A stretch of DNA of 64,000 nucleotides from Planctomycetota bacterium (GCA_016709145.1 JADJEK010000010.1:115793-179792), one strand, 5' to 3'. Positions 17,928 to 26,498 are shown, numbered from the stretch's first letter. Made by a program: numbers and translations. Notes: generated by a model from the letters alone, not told the origin.

Positions 17928-18168
17928 ACGACCGAGTTCGGTCGCTCCGCTCCGGTAACTCCGCGACCTCGCCGCCGTCCTCCACGCGGACGCAGCCGCA
18001 GTGCGCTGCGCCATCTCAACGGCAGGTCGTCGCGATCGGCGGTTCGGCTGCATCGGATCTCGCGCTCCCAGGAACTCCCGTGGTCGACGACCCCGAAGTC
18101 GTCCGCCTCGGCCGAATTCGGGGATCGAGACCGCGCGCGCCACCCGCCCATTCGCCAAGGAGGAGTCC

Positions 18169-18966
18169 ATGAGCGTGCGTCACGTGTGGCTGATGGTGTT
18201 GGTGTTGGCGTCGATCGCGGGATTCGCGCGAGCCGAGGACGCGGGCAAGGCCGCGGTGGCGAAGGCCGACGATTCGGCCGAGCAGGTGCTCGATCGTGCG
18301 GGCCAGATCCGCCGCCAGTCCTTCAAGAAGACCGGCGAAGAGAAGCGCAAGATCCTCGAGGACGCGATCGCGGCGTACGGCGCGGTCGCGGAGCGCTTCG
18401 CGCAGGACGAGCGCGCGTGTGCCGAGGCGGCGTTCCGCATCGGTGAACTCCAACGTTCTCTCGGCGACACCGCGGCTGCGGCGACGGCGTTCGAGCAAGC
18501 CGCCGCGCGCGGGAAGGCGGCGCCGCGCTTCGCGGCTCGTGCGCAGAACGAGCTCGCGCACATCCTGCGACGTGCCGGCAAGCCGAACGAGGCGATCGCG
18601 GCCTACCGGCTCGTCCTCGACGAGTACCCGCACGAGGAGACGGAGGGCGCGAAGGCATTGACGTGGATCGGGCGGGTCCAGGAGCGCGCCGGCGACGGCG
18701 CGGCCGCGCGATCGACGTGGTTGTCGATCGCGGACAAGACGCCGACGCAGGCGGTTGCCGCTGTTCGCGCCGCCGACCTCGCAGCGCTGTCGCTGCTCAA
18801 GGCCGGCAACAAGGACGACGCGCGCAAGGTCATCGAGGGAGTGCGCAAGCGCTTCGCCGACAGCCCGTACTGGACCGCCGACGTCGAAGAAGCCCTCGGT
18901 CGCATGCGATCCGCACGACAACTCGACGGCAGCGCGGCGCCGGCCGAAACCGACGACGACGAGTGA
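18169..18966 (+). CDS. Exported tetratricopeptide-repeat protein
   Basis: The ATG at 18169 follows AGGAGG and begins a clear signal peptide (MSVRHVWLMVLVLASIAGFARA). The mature protein is about 240 residues with four to five TPR-like helical pairs (AIAAYGAVAERFAQDERACAEAAFRIGELQ, AIAAYRLVLDEYPHEETEGAKALTWIGRVQ). It resembles the YbgF/BamD-like periplasmic TPR scaffolds, but no partner gene is adjacent. An acidic tail (TDDDE) ends the protein. It is followed by a terminator hairpin. Confidence 0.8.
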   Translation: MSVRHVWLMVLVLASIAGFARAEDAGKAAVAKADDSAEQVLDRAGQIRRQSFKKTGEEKRKILEDAIAAYGAVAERFAQDERACAEAAFRIGELQRSLGDTAAAATAFEQAAARGKAAPRFAARAQNELAHILRRAGKPNEAIAAYRLVLDEYPHEETEGAKALTWIGRVQERAGDGAAARSTWLSIADKTPTQAVAAVRAADLAALSLLKAGNKDDARKVIEGVRKRFADSPYWTADVEEALGRMRSARQLDGSAAPAETDDDE

Positions 18967-19074
18967 CGTCCATCGCGTCGATGGCTCGCAGCTCGTGACT
19001 CCGCTCGGATGAGTCGGGCGGCGCACGCCGTCGGAAACGGGCACGGAGTTGGTTCGTCGACGCGACGACGCGAC

Positions 19075-19127
19075 GTTCAGGAACGACCCGGCCAGCGACG
19101 AGCCCGGCCGGGTCGTTCTTCCTGAAC
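19075..19127 (+). terminator. Terminator hairpin after the TPR gene
   Basis: GTTCAGG and AACGACCCGGCC (19075-19093) pair with GGCCGGGTCGTT and CCTGAAC (19106-19127), with two or three unpaired bases in one arm. The 3' arm is followed by no T-run, so termination efficiency is uncertain. Confidence 0.6.
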
Positions 19128-19270
19128 GGGCGGCGGGGCTCCCGAAGAACTCCCGCGGCCGCCCGAGGGGGTGGCGGTAATTCGCAAGAGATCGTCGAAT
19201 GTTTCACATGCGTAACAGCGCTTGGGAGCGCGCGCAGTAATTCGTGCGTTCCCAGCAACGTCCGGAGCCA

Positions 19271-19280
19271 GTGTTACACT
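19271..19280 (+). promoter_or_regulatory. Possible extended -10 promoter for the glycine-rich gene
   Basis: TG-T-TACACT fits an extended -10 (TGnTATAAT) and lies in the most AT-rich part of the gap. Transcription from here would give a leader of roughly 145 nt. No -35 match was found. Confidence 0.35.
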
Positions 19281-19431
19281 CGGGCCCGCGTCGGACCCGC
19301 CTAGGCCGACGCTGTGTTTTTGAAAGCCAGACGTAAGCACATCGATCGACGCCCGGTCCGAGGAGGGGCTCAGGGAAGCGGAAGAGGGCCACGGCCCGGC
19401 GTCGAACTCATCCACGAAGGACCCGACTTTC

Positions 19432-20067
19432 ATGACCGAGACCGAAGGGCCGTCCGCGACCGTTGCGAGGGAGAAGGTCGCCCGACTCGCCGACAATCTC
19501 AAAGCCACGGCGGAACAACTCGCACAGTTGGCTGCTGGGGAAGAAATCCCGATCGAACAGATGCTCGAGCTGACCCGACTTCTTGCGCGCACAGCGCGCA
19601 GGGTCCGGAGGCGTGTGTTCGGCACGAAGTGGACTCCGCATGACCCGGAGAGCGACGCGGATCAACGGCAGCGCGCGCCGCAGCGCGGAGGCGCTGGTCG
19701 CGGCCCATCGCGCGGTTACGGTGGCGGCGGTGGTGGCGGTCGACGCGGCGGTGGCGGTGGCTACCGTGGCGGCGGCGGAGGTGGCGGTTACCGCGGCGGT
19801 GGCGGTGGTGGCGGCGGCGGATATCGGGGCGGTGGCGGCGGCGGTGGGTATCGCGGCGGCGGAGGTGGCGGCGGCGGTTACGACCGTGGTGGCTATGGCG
19901 GCGGCGGTGGTGGTGGATACGACCGCGGCGGCAGCGGTGGCGGCGGCGGCGGCTACGACCGGGGCGGCGGTGGCTACAGCGGTGGCGGTGGCGGTGGATA
20001 CGACCGCGGCGGCAGCGGTAGCGGCGGTGGCGGCTATCGCGATCGCGACAACTACGGCAATCGCTGA
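19432..20067 (+). CDS. Low-complexity RG/YG-rich protein with helical N-terminus
   Basis: The protein has 211 residues. Residues 1-65 are helical and charged (AREKVARLADNLKATAEQLAQLAAGEEIPIEQMLELTRLLARTARRVRRR). Residues of about 85-211 are almost only Gly with regularly spaced Tyr, Arg and Asp: YRGGGGG repeats first, then YDRGG repeats. RGG/YGG tails of this type bind RNA and favour phase separation in eukaryotic and bacterial RNA-binding proteins, but no RRM or cold-shock domain is present here. It is monocistronic, with its own leader and a good terminator. RNA-related function is inference from composition. Confidence 0.8.
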   Translation: MTETEGPSATVAREKVARLADNLKATAEQLAQLAAGEEIPIEQMLELTRLLARTARRVRRRVFGTKWTPHDPESDADQRQRAPQRGGAGRGPSRGYGGGGGGGRRGGGGGYRGGGGGGGYRGGGGGGGGGYRGGGGGGGYRGGGGGGGGYDRGGYGGGGGGGYDRGGSGGGGGGYDRGGGGYSGGGGGGYDRGGSGSGGGGYRDRDNYGNR

Positions 20068-20142
20068 CCGGACGTGATTCGACTCGGTCGGAGCGCCCTC
20101 GGCCTCACGCAGACGCGAGGTCGAGCCGCGCGAGACCCAACG

Positions 20143-20181
20143 AAACGGGGCGCTCGACCGATGGGTCGCGCGCCCCGTTTT
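20143..20181 (+). terminator. Rho-independent terminator of the glycine-rich gene
   Basis: AAACGGGGCGC (20143-20153) pairs perfectly with GCGCCCCGTTT (20170-20180), and the 3' arm ends in four Ts. It lies 76 bp after the stop codon. Confidence 0.8.
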
Positions 20182-20213
20182 CATGACCCACGAGCAGTGA
20201 ACTTGGCGAGGCC

Positions 20214-20248
20214 GAGAACGTGGATCCATCGGATCGATTCACGTTCTC
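20214..20248. terminator. Inverted repeat between convergent genes (first of a 25-nt element family)
   Basis: GAGAACGTG (20214-20222) pairs with CACGTTCTC (20240-20248). Inside it a GATCC/GGATC stem forms. The core 20219-20243 is a copy of the 25-nt palindromic element found also at 20265, 31086 and 52031. Confidence 0.6.
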
Positions 20249-20263
20249 GCACCGTCGCGTCCC

Positions 20264-20290
20264 GCGTGGATCCATCGAGAGGATCCACGC
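20264..20290 (-). terminator. Terminator-like hairpin just after ugd
   Basis: GCGTGGATCC (20264-20273) and GGATCCACGC (20281-20290) form a perfect 10-bp stem with a 7-nt loop. It begins ten bases beyond the ugd stop codon on the minus strand. It is another copy of the 25-nt element. Confidence 0.65.
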
Positions 20291-20299
20291 TCGCACAGC

Positions 20300-21610
20300 T
20301 CACGGCACGCCGGGCGCGCCGATGCGGTAGTACTTGTAACCGAGCGGGCCGAGCGTCGACGGGTTGTAGAGATTGCGTCCGTCGAAGATCACCGCGGACT
20401 TCATCAGCGACTTCATCTTGTCGAAGTCCGGGTTGCGGAACTCGTTCCACTCGGTCACGACGAACAGAGCGTCGGCGCCGGGCAGGGCTTCGTACATGTG
20501 CTCGTGGTACGAGACCTTGTCGCCGATCTCGCGCTTCGTCGTGTGGATCGCCTCGGGGTCGTGCGCATGCACGGTCGCGCCGGCCTTCAGCAGCTCGTTG
20601 ATCAGGATCAGCGCCGAGGCTTCGCGTACGTCATCGGTGCGCGGCTTGAACGCGAGACCCCAGATCGCGAACTTCTTGCCCTTCAGGTCGCCCTTGAAGA
20701 AGCGGTGCGCGGTGCTGAACAGCCACTTCTTCTGATTGGCGTTCACTTCCTCCACCGCGCGCATGATCTGGAAGTCGTAGCCGTGGACCTTTGCGGTCGA
20801 GATGATCGCGCGCGTGTCCTTCGGGAAGCACGAGCCGCCGTATCCGCAACCGGCGTAGAGGAACGGCATCCCGATGCGCGAGTCGTAGCCGATGCCCTCG
20901 CGGATCTTCGTGACGTTCGCGCCCACGCGATCGCAGATCTGCGCGATCTCGTTCATGAAGCTGATGCGCGTCGCGAGCATCGCGTTGGCGGCGTACTTGG
21001 TCAGTTCGGCCGACGCGATGTCCATGATGATGATCGGGTTGCCCGAGCGGACGAACGGCGCGTACAGCTCCTTCATGATCTCGGCGACGCGCGGGTCGTC
21101 GGTGCCGATGACGACGCGGTCCGGCTTCATGAAGTCGTCGATCGCCGCGCCTTCCTTCAAGAACTCGGGGTTCGACACCACGTTGAACGGGTGCGACGTG
21201 TTCTCGGCGATCGCGGCAGCGACTTTCTGCGCGGTGCCCACCGGCACGGTGCTCTTGTCGACGACGATCTTGTAGCCGTTCATCGCCTTGCCGATCGAAC
21301 GGGCCGCGGCGAGGACGTGCTTGAGGTCGGCCGAGCCGTCCTCGTCGGGCGGCGTGCCCACGGCGATGAACACGACCAGCGAGTTCTTCACGGCCGCGTC
21401 GATGTCGGTCGTGAACGACAGGCGCTGCTCCTCCACGTTCTTGTGGACGAGCTCTTCGAGTCCCGGTTCGTAGATCGGGATCTTGCCGTCGTTGAGCATC
21501 GCCACCTTCTTGGCGTCGACGTCGACGCAAATGACGGTGTTGCCGCTCTCCGCGAAACAGGTTCCAGCGACCAAGCCGACATAGCCGGTGCCGACGACAG
21601 CGATCTTCAT
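20300..21610 (-). CDS. ugd: UDP-glucose 6-dehydrogenase
   Basis: This enzyme oxidises UDP-glucose to UDP-glucuronate with two NAD+, supplying precursors for surface polysaccharide. The ATG at 21610 (MKIAVVGTGYVG) has a GGAGG upstream; an in-frame ATG five codons earlier lacks it. The 436-residue protein shows the dinucleotide motif G7-x-G9-x2-G12, FIAVGTPPDEDGSADL, NPEFLKEGAAIDDF, catalytic Cys261 in GGSCFPKD, and the C-terminal domain motif LAFKPRTDDVREAS. Length and motif order match the family. It is monocistronic, with a recognisable sigma-70-like promoter and terminator hairpins. No glycosyltransferase genes are adjacent. Confidence 0.97.
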   Translation of the reverse strand: MKIAVVGTGYVGLVAGTCFAESGNTVICVDVDAKKVAMLNDGKIPIYEPGLEELVHKNVEEQRLSFTTDIDAAVKNSLVVFIAVGTPPDEDGSADLKHVLAAARSIGKAMNGYKIVVDKSTVPVGTAQKVAAAIAENTSHPFNVVSNPEFLKEGAAIDDFMKPDRVVIGTDDPRVAEIMKELYAPFVRSGNPIIIMDIASAELTKYAANAMLATRISFMNEIAQICDRVGANVTKIREGIGYDSRIGMPFLYAGCGYGGSCFPKDTRAIISTAKVHGYDFQIMRAVEEVNANQKKWLFSTAHRFFKGDLKGKKFAIWGLAFKPRTDDVREASALILINELLKAGATVHAHDPEAIHTTKREIGDKVSYHEHMYEALPGADALFVVTEWNEFRNPDFDKMKSLMKSAVIFDGRNLYNPSTLGPLGYKYYRIGAPGVP

Positions 21611-21677
21611 GCAGTGCCTCCGCACGTGAGGGTTTCCCCTCTCGCGCTCCGAGCCGATTCAGGAAAAAGGGTGGGAC

Positions 21678-21705
21678 AGTCTACGTTGCGCGCACGAACG
21701 GTCAA
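21678..21705 (-). promoter_or_regulatory. Sigma-70-like promoter of ugd
   Basis: On the minus strand TTGACC (21705-21700), a 16-bp spacer and TAGACT (21683-21678) give a good housekeeping promoter. It lies about 70 bp before the ugd start codon. Confidence 0.55.
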
Positions 21706-21967
21706 GGAAGCCACCCTCGGCCGGGGCGATCGGCTTCCGCGCCGGCGGAGTTCGGTGACGACTTCCCGCGAGCGACCCTTCGGTCGGACCGCAATGGGGT
21801 TGGCGTCGAACTCCGAGCCCCAAGGATCGACGCGATTCGGGCCGGATCTTGACACTGCGGCAATCGGATTCCGCGCTGCGACCGATTTCGGACCGGGCGC
21901 GGAAGCTCGACCACACCTCGCGTCCATCCGTGACGAACACGAACACCGCGCCTCGCGATCGTGGCGC

Positions 21968-21997
21968 TTGTTGCGAGGGACCGCCTGGCCGTAGGAT
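21968..21997 (+). promoter_or_regulatory. Candidate promoter of the MetAP-protease operon
   Basis: TTGTTG, an 18-bp spacer and TAGGAT end nine bases before the ATG at 22007. If correct, the mRNA would be leaderless or nearly so, in keeping with the lack of a Shine-Dalgarno at this start. Confidence 0.4.
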
Positions 21998-22006
21998 CGC
22001 CCGGCG

Positions 22007-22933
22007 ATGAACCCCCAAGACCTCGAGAAATGGCGGCGAGCCGCAGCGATCGCGTGTCACGTGCGCAAGTACGCGGCGTCACTGGCCAAACCCGGCGCCA
22101 AGATGATCGACATCGCGCTCGCAGGCCACGCCCGCATCGAGGAGCTCGGCGGCAAGCCGGCTTTCCCGTTGCAGATGTCCCGCAACCACATCGCTGCGCA
22201 CTATTGCGCATGGATCGGGGACCCCACCACGTTGCAAGAAGGCGATGTGGTGAAGATCGACTGCGGAGTGCACGTCGACGGCTTCGTCGCCGACACGGCG
22301 ATGACGGTCGACCTGTCGCTCGATGGTCGCAATCGCAAACTGGTGGAAGCCTCGCAGGCCGCGCTCGACGCGGCCATCCGCGTCGCGGGTCCCGACGTCG
22401 AAGTCGTCGAGATCGGGCGCGAAGTCGAGCGCGTCATCCGCTCGTTCGGATTCAGCCCGGTGAAGAACCTGACCGGCCACTCGGTCGGCCGCTGGATCAT
22501 CCACGGGCCGCCGCAGATCCCGAACGTGCCGGTCGGCCGGGGGAAGTTGCGCCCCGGGACGTGCGTCGCGATCGAACCGTTCGCCTCGACCGGTGCCGGC
22601 ATCGTCAAAGAGAGCGGCGATGCGCACGTCTTCATGGTCCGCCGCGACCTGAAGAAGTCGAAGGGTGTCGACGACCGCGTCTACGAGGCGATCCGCGCAT
22701 TCGGCGGACTGCCGTTCGGCAGTCGCGACTTGGTCGCGCACTTGCCGTTCAAGTCGGTCTCGGATTCGTTGAACGCGCTCTCGCGCGACGACCAACTCAT
22801 GGTTTATCCGCCGTTGTGCGAGAAGAAGGGCGAACTCGTCGCGCAGTTCGAACACACGCTGCTGATCACCGACAGTGGCGTCGAGGTCCTGACCGCGAGC
22901 GAGGACGCACTGCGTACGCCCCTGTCCGTCTGA
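22007..22933 (+). CDS. map: Type II methionine aminopeptidase
   Basis: This metalloenzyme removes the initiator methionine from nascent proteins. The 308-residue protein has the five metal ligands in type II context: Asp85 and Asp96 (KIDCGVHVDGFVAD), His158 (TGHSVGRWIIHG), Glu190 (AIEPFASTGAG) and Glu282 (FEHTLL). The substrate His65 lies in NHIAAHY. The roughly 60-residue helical insert between Glu190 and Glu282 is the feature that separates type II from the usual bacterial type I enzyme. The length is that of archaeal type II MetAPs. It is the first gene of a four-gene operon with two trypsin-like proteins and a hydrolase. Confidence 0.93.
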   Translation: MNPQDLEKWRRAAAIACHVRKYAASLAKPGAKMIDIALAGHARIEELGGKPAFPLQMSRNHIAAHYCAWIGDPTTLQEGDVVKIDCGVHVDGFVADTAMTVDLSLDGRNRKLVEASQAALDAAIRVAGPDVEVVEIGREVERVIRSFGFSPVKNLTGHSVGRWIIHGPPQIPNVPVGRGKLRPGTCVAIEPFASTGAGIVKESGDAHVFMVRRDLKKSKGVDDRVYEAIRAFGGLPFGSRDLVAHLPFKSVSDSLNALSRDDQLMVYPPLCEKKGELVAQFEHTLLITDSGVEVLTASEDALRTPLSV

Positions 22934-22942
22934 GACCGCCCC

Positions 22943-23980
22943 ATGGCTTCGATCCTGTTCGCCTGCGTCGCCGCGTTCGCACCGATCCTGCCCGCGCCGC
23001 CGGCGCAGGACGCGCAAGAGCTCGAAGCGTGCATCCAAGAAGCCGAGGGCATCGAACGCTCGATGGTCGCGTTGACGAAGCGCCTGCGCGCGTCCACCGT
23101 CGCCGTCATGCAGTTCGTCGAGGTCGAGCAGAACGGCAAGAAGCACGTCGTCAACGGCGGCGTCGGCTCCGGCGTGATCCTCTCGCGCGACGGGTTGGTC
23201 ATGACGAACGTCCACGTGATCGCGAACGCGGTGCGTGTCGAGGTCGTGCTGACCGGCGGTGAGCGCGTCGAAGCCGAAGTGCTGTCGCAACACAAGCTCT
23301 ACGACTTCGCGCTGCTGCGCGCGAAGGGCCGATCGTTCCAAGCCGCCGAGTTCGCGAAGACGAAGCTCGTGAAGCCCGGGCAATGGGCCATCGCCTGCGG
23401 CAACCCGCGAGCTCTCGCGCTCGACGGCGAACCGATCGTGACGCTCGGGATCATCTCGGGGCTCGGTCGATTGGCCGGCGGGCAGTTCGATTATCAAAAC
23501 GCCATCCAGACCGACGCGGAGATCAACCCGGGCAACTCGGGCGGTCCCCTGTTCGACCTGACGGGACGCGTCATCGGCATCAACGGCAAGATCGCGACGC
23601 TCGGTGAAGCCGTCGCGAGCGTCGGCGTCGGTTACACGATCCCTGGGGATCAGGTGCAGGCGTTCATGGCCGGCATGCGCGCGAACGACGAGGTCGTCGC
23701 CGGTTACTCGGGACTCCAAGTGCAGCCGCAGACGCACGCGGAGGGCGGAGTGATCGTCACGGGCGTCGTCGCGGGCTCGCCGGCGCACAAGGTCGGCATC
23801 CGCGTCGGCGATCGCGTGACGCAATTGAACGGCAAGGACGTCGACTCGTACACGACCTGGCTGAACCAGACGGCCATGCTGCCGAACGGCCGCACGATCT
23901 CGCTGCGCCTCGTCCGCGACGGCAAGGGGCTGACGAAGAAGGTGACGCTGCAGGCCCCGCAGGGCGCGGAGCGCAAGTGA
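22943..23980 (+). CDS. HtrA/DegP-like serine protease with one PDZ domain
   Basis: The protein has 345 residues with a short N-terminal hydrophobic signal, then a predicted helix, then a trypsin-like domain carrying the intact triad His91 (TNVHVI), Asp121 (YDFALL) and Ser199 (NPGNSGGPLF). A PDZ domain follows (about 255-340: GVIVTGVVAGSPAHKVGIRVGDRVTQLNG). It is likely a periplasmic quality-control protease. It starts nine bases after the MetAP stop and its stop overlaps the ATG of the next gene (ATGA). The direct neighbour is a degenerate paralogue, suggesting a functional pair. Confidence 0.92.
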   Translation: MASILFACVAAFAPILPAPPAQDAQELEACIQEAEGIERSMVALTKRLRASTVAVMQFVEVEQNGKKHVVNGGVGSGVILSRDGLVMTNVHVIANAVRVEVVLTGGERVEAEVLSQHKLYDFALLRAKGRSFQAAEFAKTKLVKPGQWAIACGNPRALALDGEPIVTLGIISGLGRLAGGQFDYQNAIQTDAEINPGNSGGPLFDLTGRVIGINGKIATLGEAVASVGVGYTIPGDQVQAFMAGMRANDEVVAGYSGLQVQPQTHAEGGVIVTGVVAGSPAHKVGIRVGDRVTQLNGKDVDSYTTWLNQTAMLPNGRTISLRLVRDGKGLTKKVTLQAPQGAERK

Positions 23981-25707
23981 TGCGCTGGCGTTGCGCGTTC
24001 GCGCTCTCGACCGCGATCCTCGGCGCGTCGCTCCTGCCGTCGCGCGCGAACGCACAAATGGTGTCGCTCGACGTGCTCGATCGCGAGTTCGTCCGCATCG
24101 TCGAAGCGGTCGCGCCAGCGGTCGTACGCGTCGGTCCGGGGTTCACGGGCGTGTGCATCGCCGAGAACGGATTCGTGCTGACGGACGGGCGCGTCGCGGA
24201 GACGTTCAAGGAGAACCCCGACGTCCGCGCGAAAGGCATCGCGATCACGTTCCCCGACAAGCGCACGTTCTCGGCGCAGTGGGTTTCCGCGCACGCGGAC
24301 ACCAACACGTGCCTGCTGAAGATCGACGCCAAGCGCTTGCCGTTCGCGCGGCCGAGTGAGCCCGACTCGGTCCGCGTCGGTCAGTTCCTGTTGTCGATCG
24401 GCAACGCGTTCGACACCGCGGCCGAGTCGGCGCCGGCGGTGACACTCGGCATCGTCGCGGCCGTGCATCGCGATGCGAGCGGACGGACCACACGCATCGA
24501 GACTTCCGCGGCCACGAACCCCGGCCAGGACGGTTGCCCGTACTTCGACGTCGACGGCCAACTCGTCGGTGTGTTCCGGCAGCAGCCGAGCTTGCAGGAT
24601 CTCGCGTTGCTGACCCCGATGGACCAGATCCGCGGCGCCTACGAGGGCGTGGCCGGAGTCGCCGACGCGTTCCCGCCGCCTCGCACGGTGTTGCCACCGC
24701 GCTCACGAGCACGGGCGCTGTCGACCGCGTTCCACGCCGCCGCGATGCGCGCACGATCCGCGGTCGTGACGTTGGTCGTCACGAAGGCCACCCCTGCGGC
24801 CGAAGCGACGGCGACTCCCGGCGAAGGCCAGGCTGCCCCACCGCCCGCCGAGCCGAGCAAGCCGAGGGACGCTCCGAAAGGACCGCCGGTGTTGGTCCGC
24901 GAAGGCGCCGTCACTGGAACGATCGTCGACGCGCAGGGCTACGTGTTGGCACCGTCGAAGCAATTCCCCGACGACGTCGTTTCGATCGAAGCCCACACCA
25001 GCGACGGCAAGACCTATCGCGCGTCCGTACTCGCGCACGATCGCAAAGCCGGATTGGCGTTGCTCGTGCTCGACAAACCCCGCGGCACGCAGTTCGAAGT
25101 GCTCGAATCGGTCGCGACCTCCGGCTTGCAGGAAGGTCAATTCGTGATCGCCGTCGCCGCCCCGCACGGCCCACCGGCGACGCCGGACCCGTTCGTCACG
25201 GTCGGCGTCGTCTCGGCACTGCATCGACTCGATCCGTGGCGCGACGCCATCCAGACCGACGCCGGGACGAACGTGAAGAACGCAGGCGGCGTGTTGGTCG
25301 ACCTGCGCGGACGCCTTCTCGGCATCGTGCTGTCGCCGGAGTGGCCGTTCGGACAGAACTCCGGGCTCGGGTTCGCGATGCCGATCGACGCCGTCCTCGC
25401 GGCGGTCGAACGTCTGAAGAGCGGAACCGACGTCGAGCCCGCATACCTCGGCGTGACGCTGAACGACGTCCCGAGTCCCGCGGTCGGCGTGGCGATCGCC
25501 GAAGTCGCGAAGGGGATGCCCGCGGAAAAAGCCGGCGTGATGGTCGGCGATCTCATCGTCGCGTGCGACGGCAAGCCGATGCGCGACCGCCGCGGGTTCT
25601 CCGACTTCATGGCGCGAAGCAAATGCGCCGGCGACGCGGTCGAGCTCACGCTGCAGCGCGGTGATCGCTCGCTCGTGGTGGTCGCGACGTTGGCGAAGCG
25701 ACCGTGA
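23977..25707 (+). CDS. Exported double trypsin-fold pseudoprotease with PDZ domain
   Basis: The 576-residue protein has a signal peptide (FALSTAILGASLLPSRANA) and two trypsin-like domains in tandem (about 30-230 and 255-475), separated by a Pro/Ala-rich linker, then a PDZ domain (about 480-570). Both catalytic sites appear lost. The His position reads LTDGRV and LAPSKQF. The nucleophile motif GNSGGP is replaced by GQDGCP in domain one and KNAGGV in domain two. It is therefore probably a scaffold or regulator of the active protease encoded just upstream, with which it is translationally coupled. Its own stop overlaps the GTG of the next gene. Confidence 0.85.
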   Translation: MMRWRCAFALSTAILGASLLPSRANAQMVSLDVLDREFVRIVEAVAPAVVRVGPGFTGVCIAENGFVLTDGRVAETFKENPDVRAKGIAITFPDKRTFSAQWVSAHADTNTCLLKIDAKRLPFARPSEPDSVRVGQFLLSIGNAFDTAAESAPAVTLGIVAAVHRDASGRTTRIETSAATNPGQDGCPYFDVDGQLVGVFRQQPSLQDLALLTPMDQIRGAYEGVAGVADAFPPPRTVLPPRSRARALSTAFHAAAMRARSAVVTLVVTKATPAAEATATPGEGQAAPPPAEPSKPRDAPKGPPVLVREGAVTGTIVDAQGYVLAPSKQFPDDVVSIEAHTSDGKTYRASVLAHDRKAGLALLVLDKPRGTQFEVLESVATSGLQEGQFVIAVAAPHGPPATPDPFVTVGVVSALHRLDPWRDAIQTDAGTNVKNAGGVLVDLRGRLLGIVLSPEWPFGQNSGLGFAMPIDAVLAAVERLKSGTDVEPAYLGVTLNDVPSPAVGVAIAEVAKGMPAEKAGVMVGDLIVACDGKPMRDRRGFSDFMARSKCAGDAVELTLQRGDRSLVVVATLAKRP

Positions 25708-26468
25708 TCGATCCGCGGCCGCGAGGCCATCGCGTGCGCGTGCCCGGCACCGACGTCGAACTGGCGGTCGACGACTGGGGCCCCGTCGACGCTGCGCCGC
25801 GAGCGACCGCGTTGTTCCTACCCGGATTCGGCTCCGTGCGGTCGGGATCGAAGGCCACGCGCATCGGACGCGCCCTCGCGGCGCGGGGCGCGCGCATGCT
25901 CGCGCTCGACTACGAGGGCCATGGCGACTCGTCCGGCGCCTTCGCGACGATGTCGGTCTCGCGCCATCTGCGCGACGCGTTCGCCGTGATCGCGGCGATG
26001 GCGCACTCGACCCCGCTCACGCTGATCGGTTCGTCCCTCGGTGGACTCGTGGCCGCGCGCGCGGCCGCGAAACTCCAACCGCACGTCGAACGACTCGCGT
26101 TGATCGCTCCGGCGTTCGGGTTCCGTGAACGATTCGAACACCGCCTCGGTGGCGACGCGTTGGGGCATTGGGAGCGCACGAACGTCCTGCGCTACAGCGG
26201 CGAGTTCTTCAGCGCGGAGCTCGCGTTCGATCTGTTGCGTGACGCGCGGACCCTGGACGAAGACGAACTAGCACGCGCGATCGAGGTGCCGACGCTGCTC
26301 GTCCACGGCAGCGCCGACGCGACCGTACCCCTCGAGTGCTCCGAGCACGTCGCGCGCGTGTGGCAGGCGCCGCTGCGATTCGTGCGCTTCGATGGCGGCG
26401 ACCATCGCCTCGAGAGCTTCATCGATCCACTGACCGACCTGATCGCGGAGTTCGTCGTCGAATCGTGA
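25704..26468 (+). CDS. Alpha/beta hydrolase (YqiA-like esterase fold)
   Basis: The 254-residue protein starts with a GTG inside GTGA at the stop of the previous gene. The catalytic triad is visible: Ser111 in G-S-S-L-G, Asp205 in HGSADATVP and His234 in GGDHRL. The oxyanion segment is LFLPGFGS. No signal peptide is present, so it is cytoplasmic, unlike its two upstream neighbours. The substrate cannot be told; small alpha/beta hydrolases of this form are esterases or lipases. It is the last gene of the operon. Confidence 0.88.
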   Translation: MIDPRPRGHRVRVPGTDVELAVDDWGPVDAAPRATALFLPGFGSVRSGSKATRIGRALAARGARMLALDYEGHGDSSGAFATMSVSRHLRDAFAVIAAMAHSTPLTLIGSSLGGLVAARAAAKLQPHVERLALIAPAFGFRERFEHRLGGDALGHWERTNVLRYSGEFFSAELAFDLLRDARTLDEDELARAIEVPTLLVHGSADATVPLECSEHVARVWQAPLRFVRFDGGDHRLESFIDPLTDLIAEFVVES

Positions 26469-26498
26469 GGGTGTAGATCGCGTGGCGGCCGAGGCGGC

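Larger units (their letters stand above)
18967..19431. other. 465-bp gap: terminator, promoter candidate and long leader
   Basis: No coding frame is convincing. It contains a terminator hairpin for the TPR gene (19075-19127), an AT-richer patch at about 19190-19280 with a promoter candidate, and roughly 145 bp of purine-rich leader before the glycine-rich protein. Confidence 0.6.
21611..22006. other. 396-bp divergent promoter region between ugd and the type II MetAP gene
   Basis: No convincing gene lies here. It holds the ugd promoter near 21678-21705 and a candidate promoter for the downstream operon (TTGTTG at 21968-21973, 18-bp spacer, TAGGAT at 21992-21997). A lone TTGACA at 21849-21854 has no matching -10. 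Confidence 0.6.

Noticed and set aside
21849..21854. TTGACA as promoter of the MetAP operon
   Set aside because: No -10-like hexamer at 15-19 bp and it lies about 150 bp from the gene.
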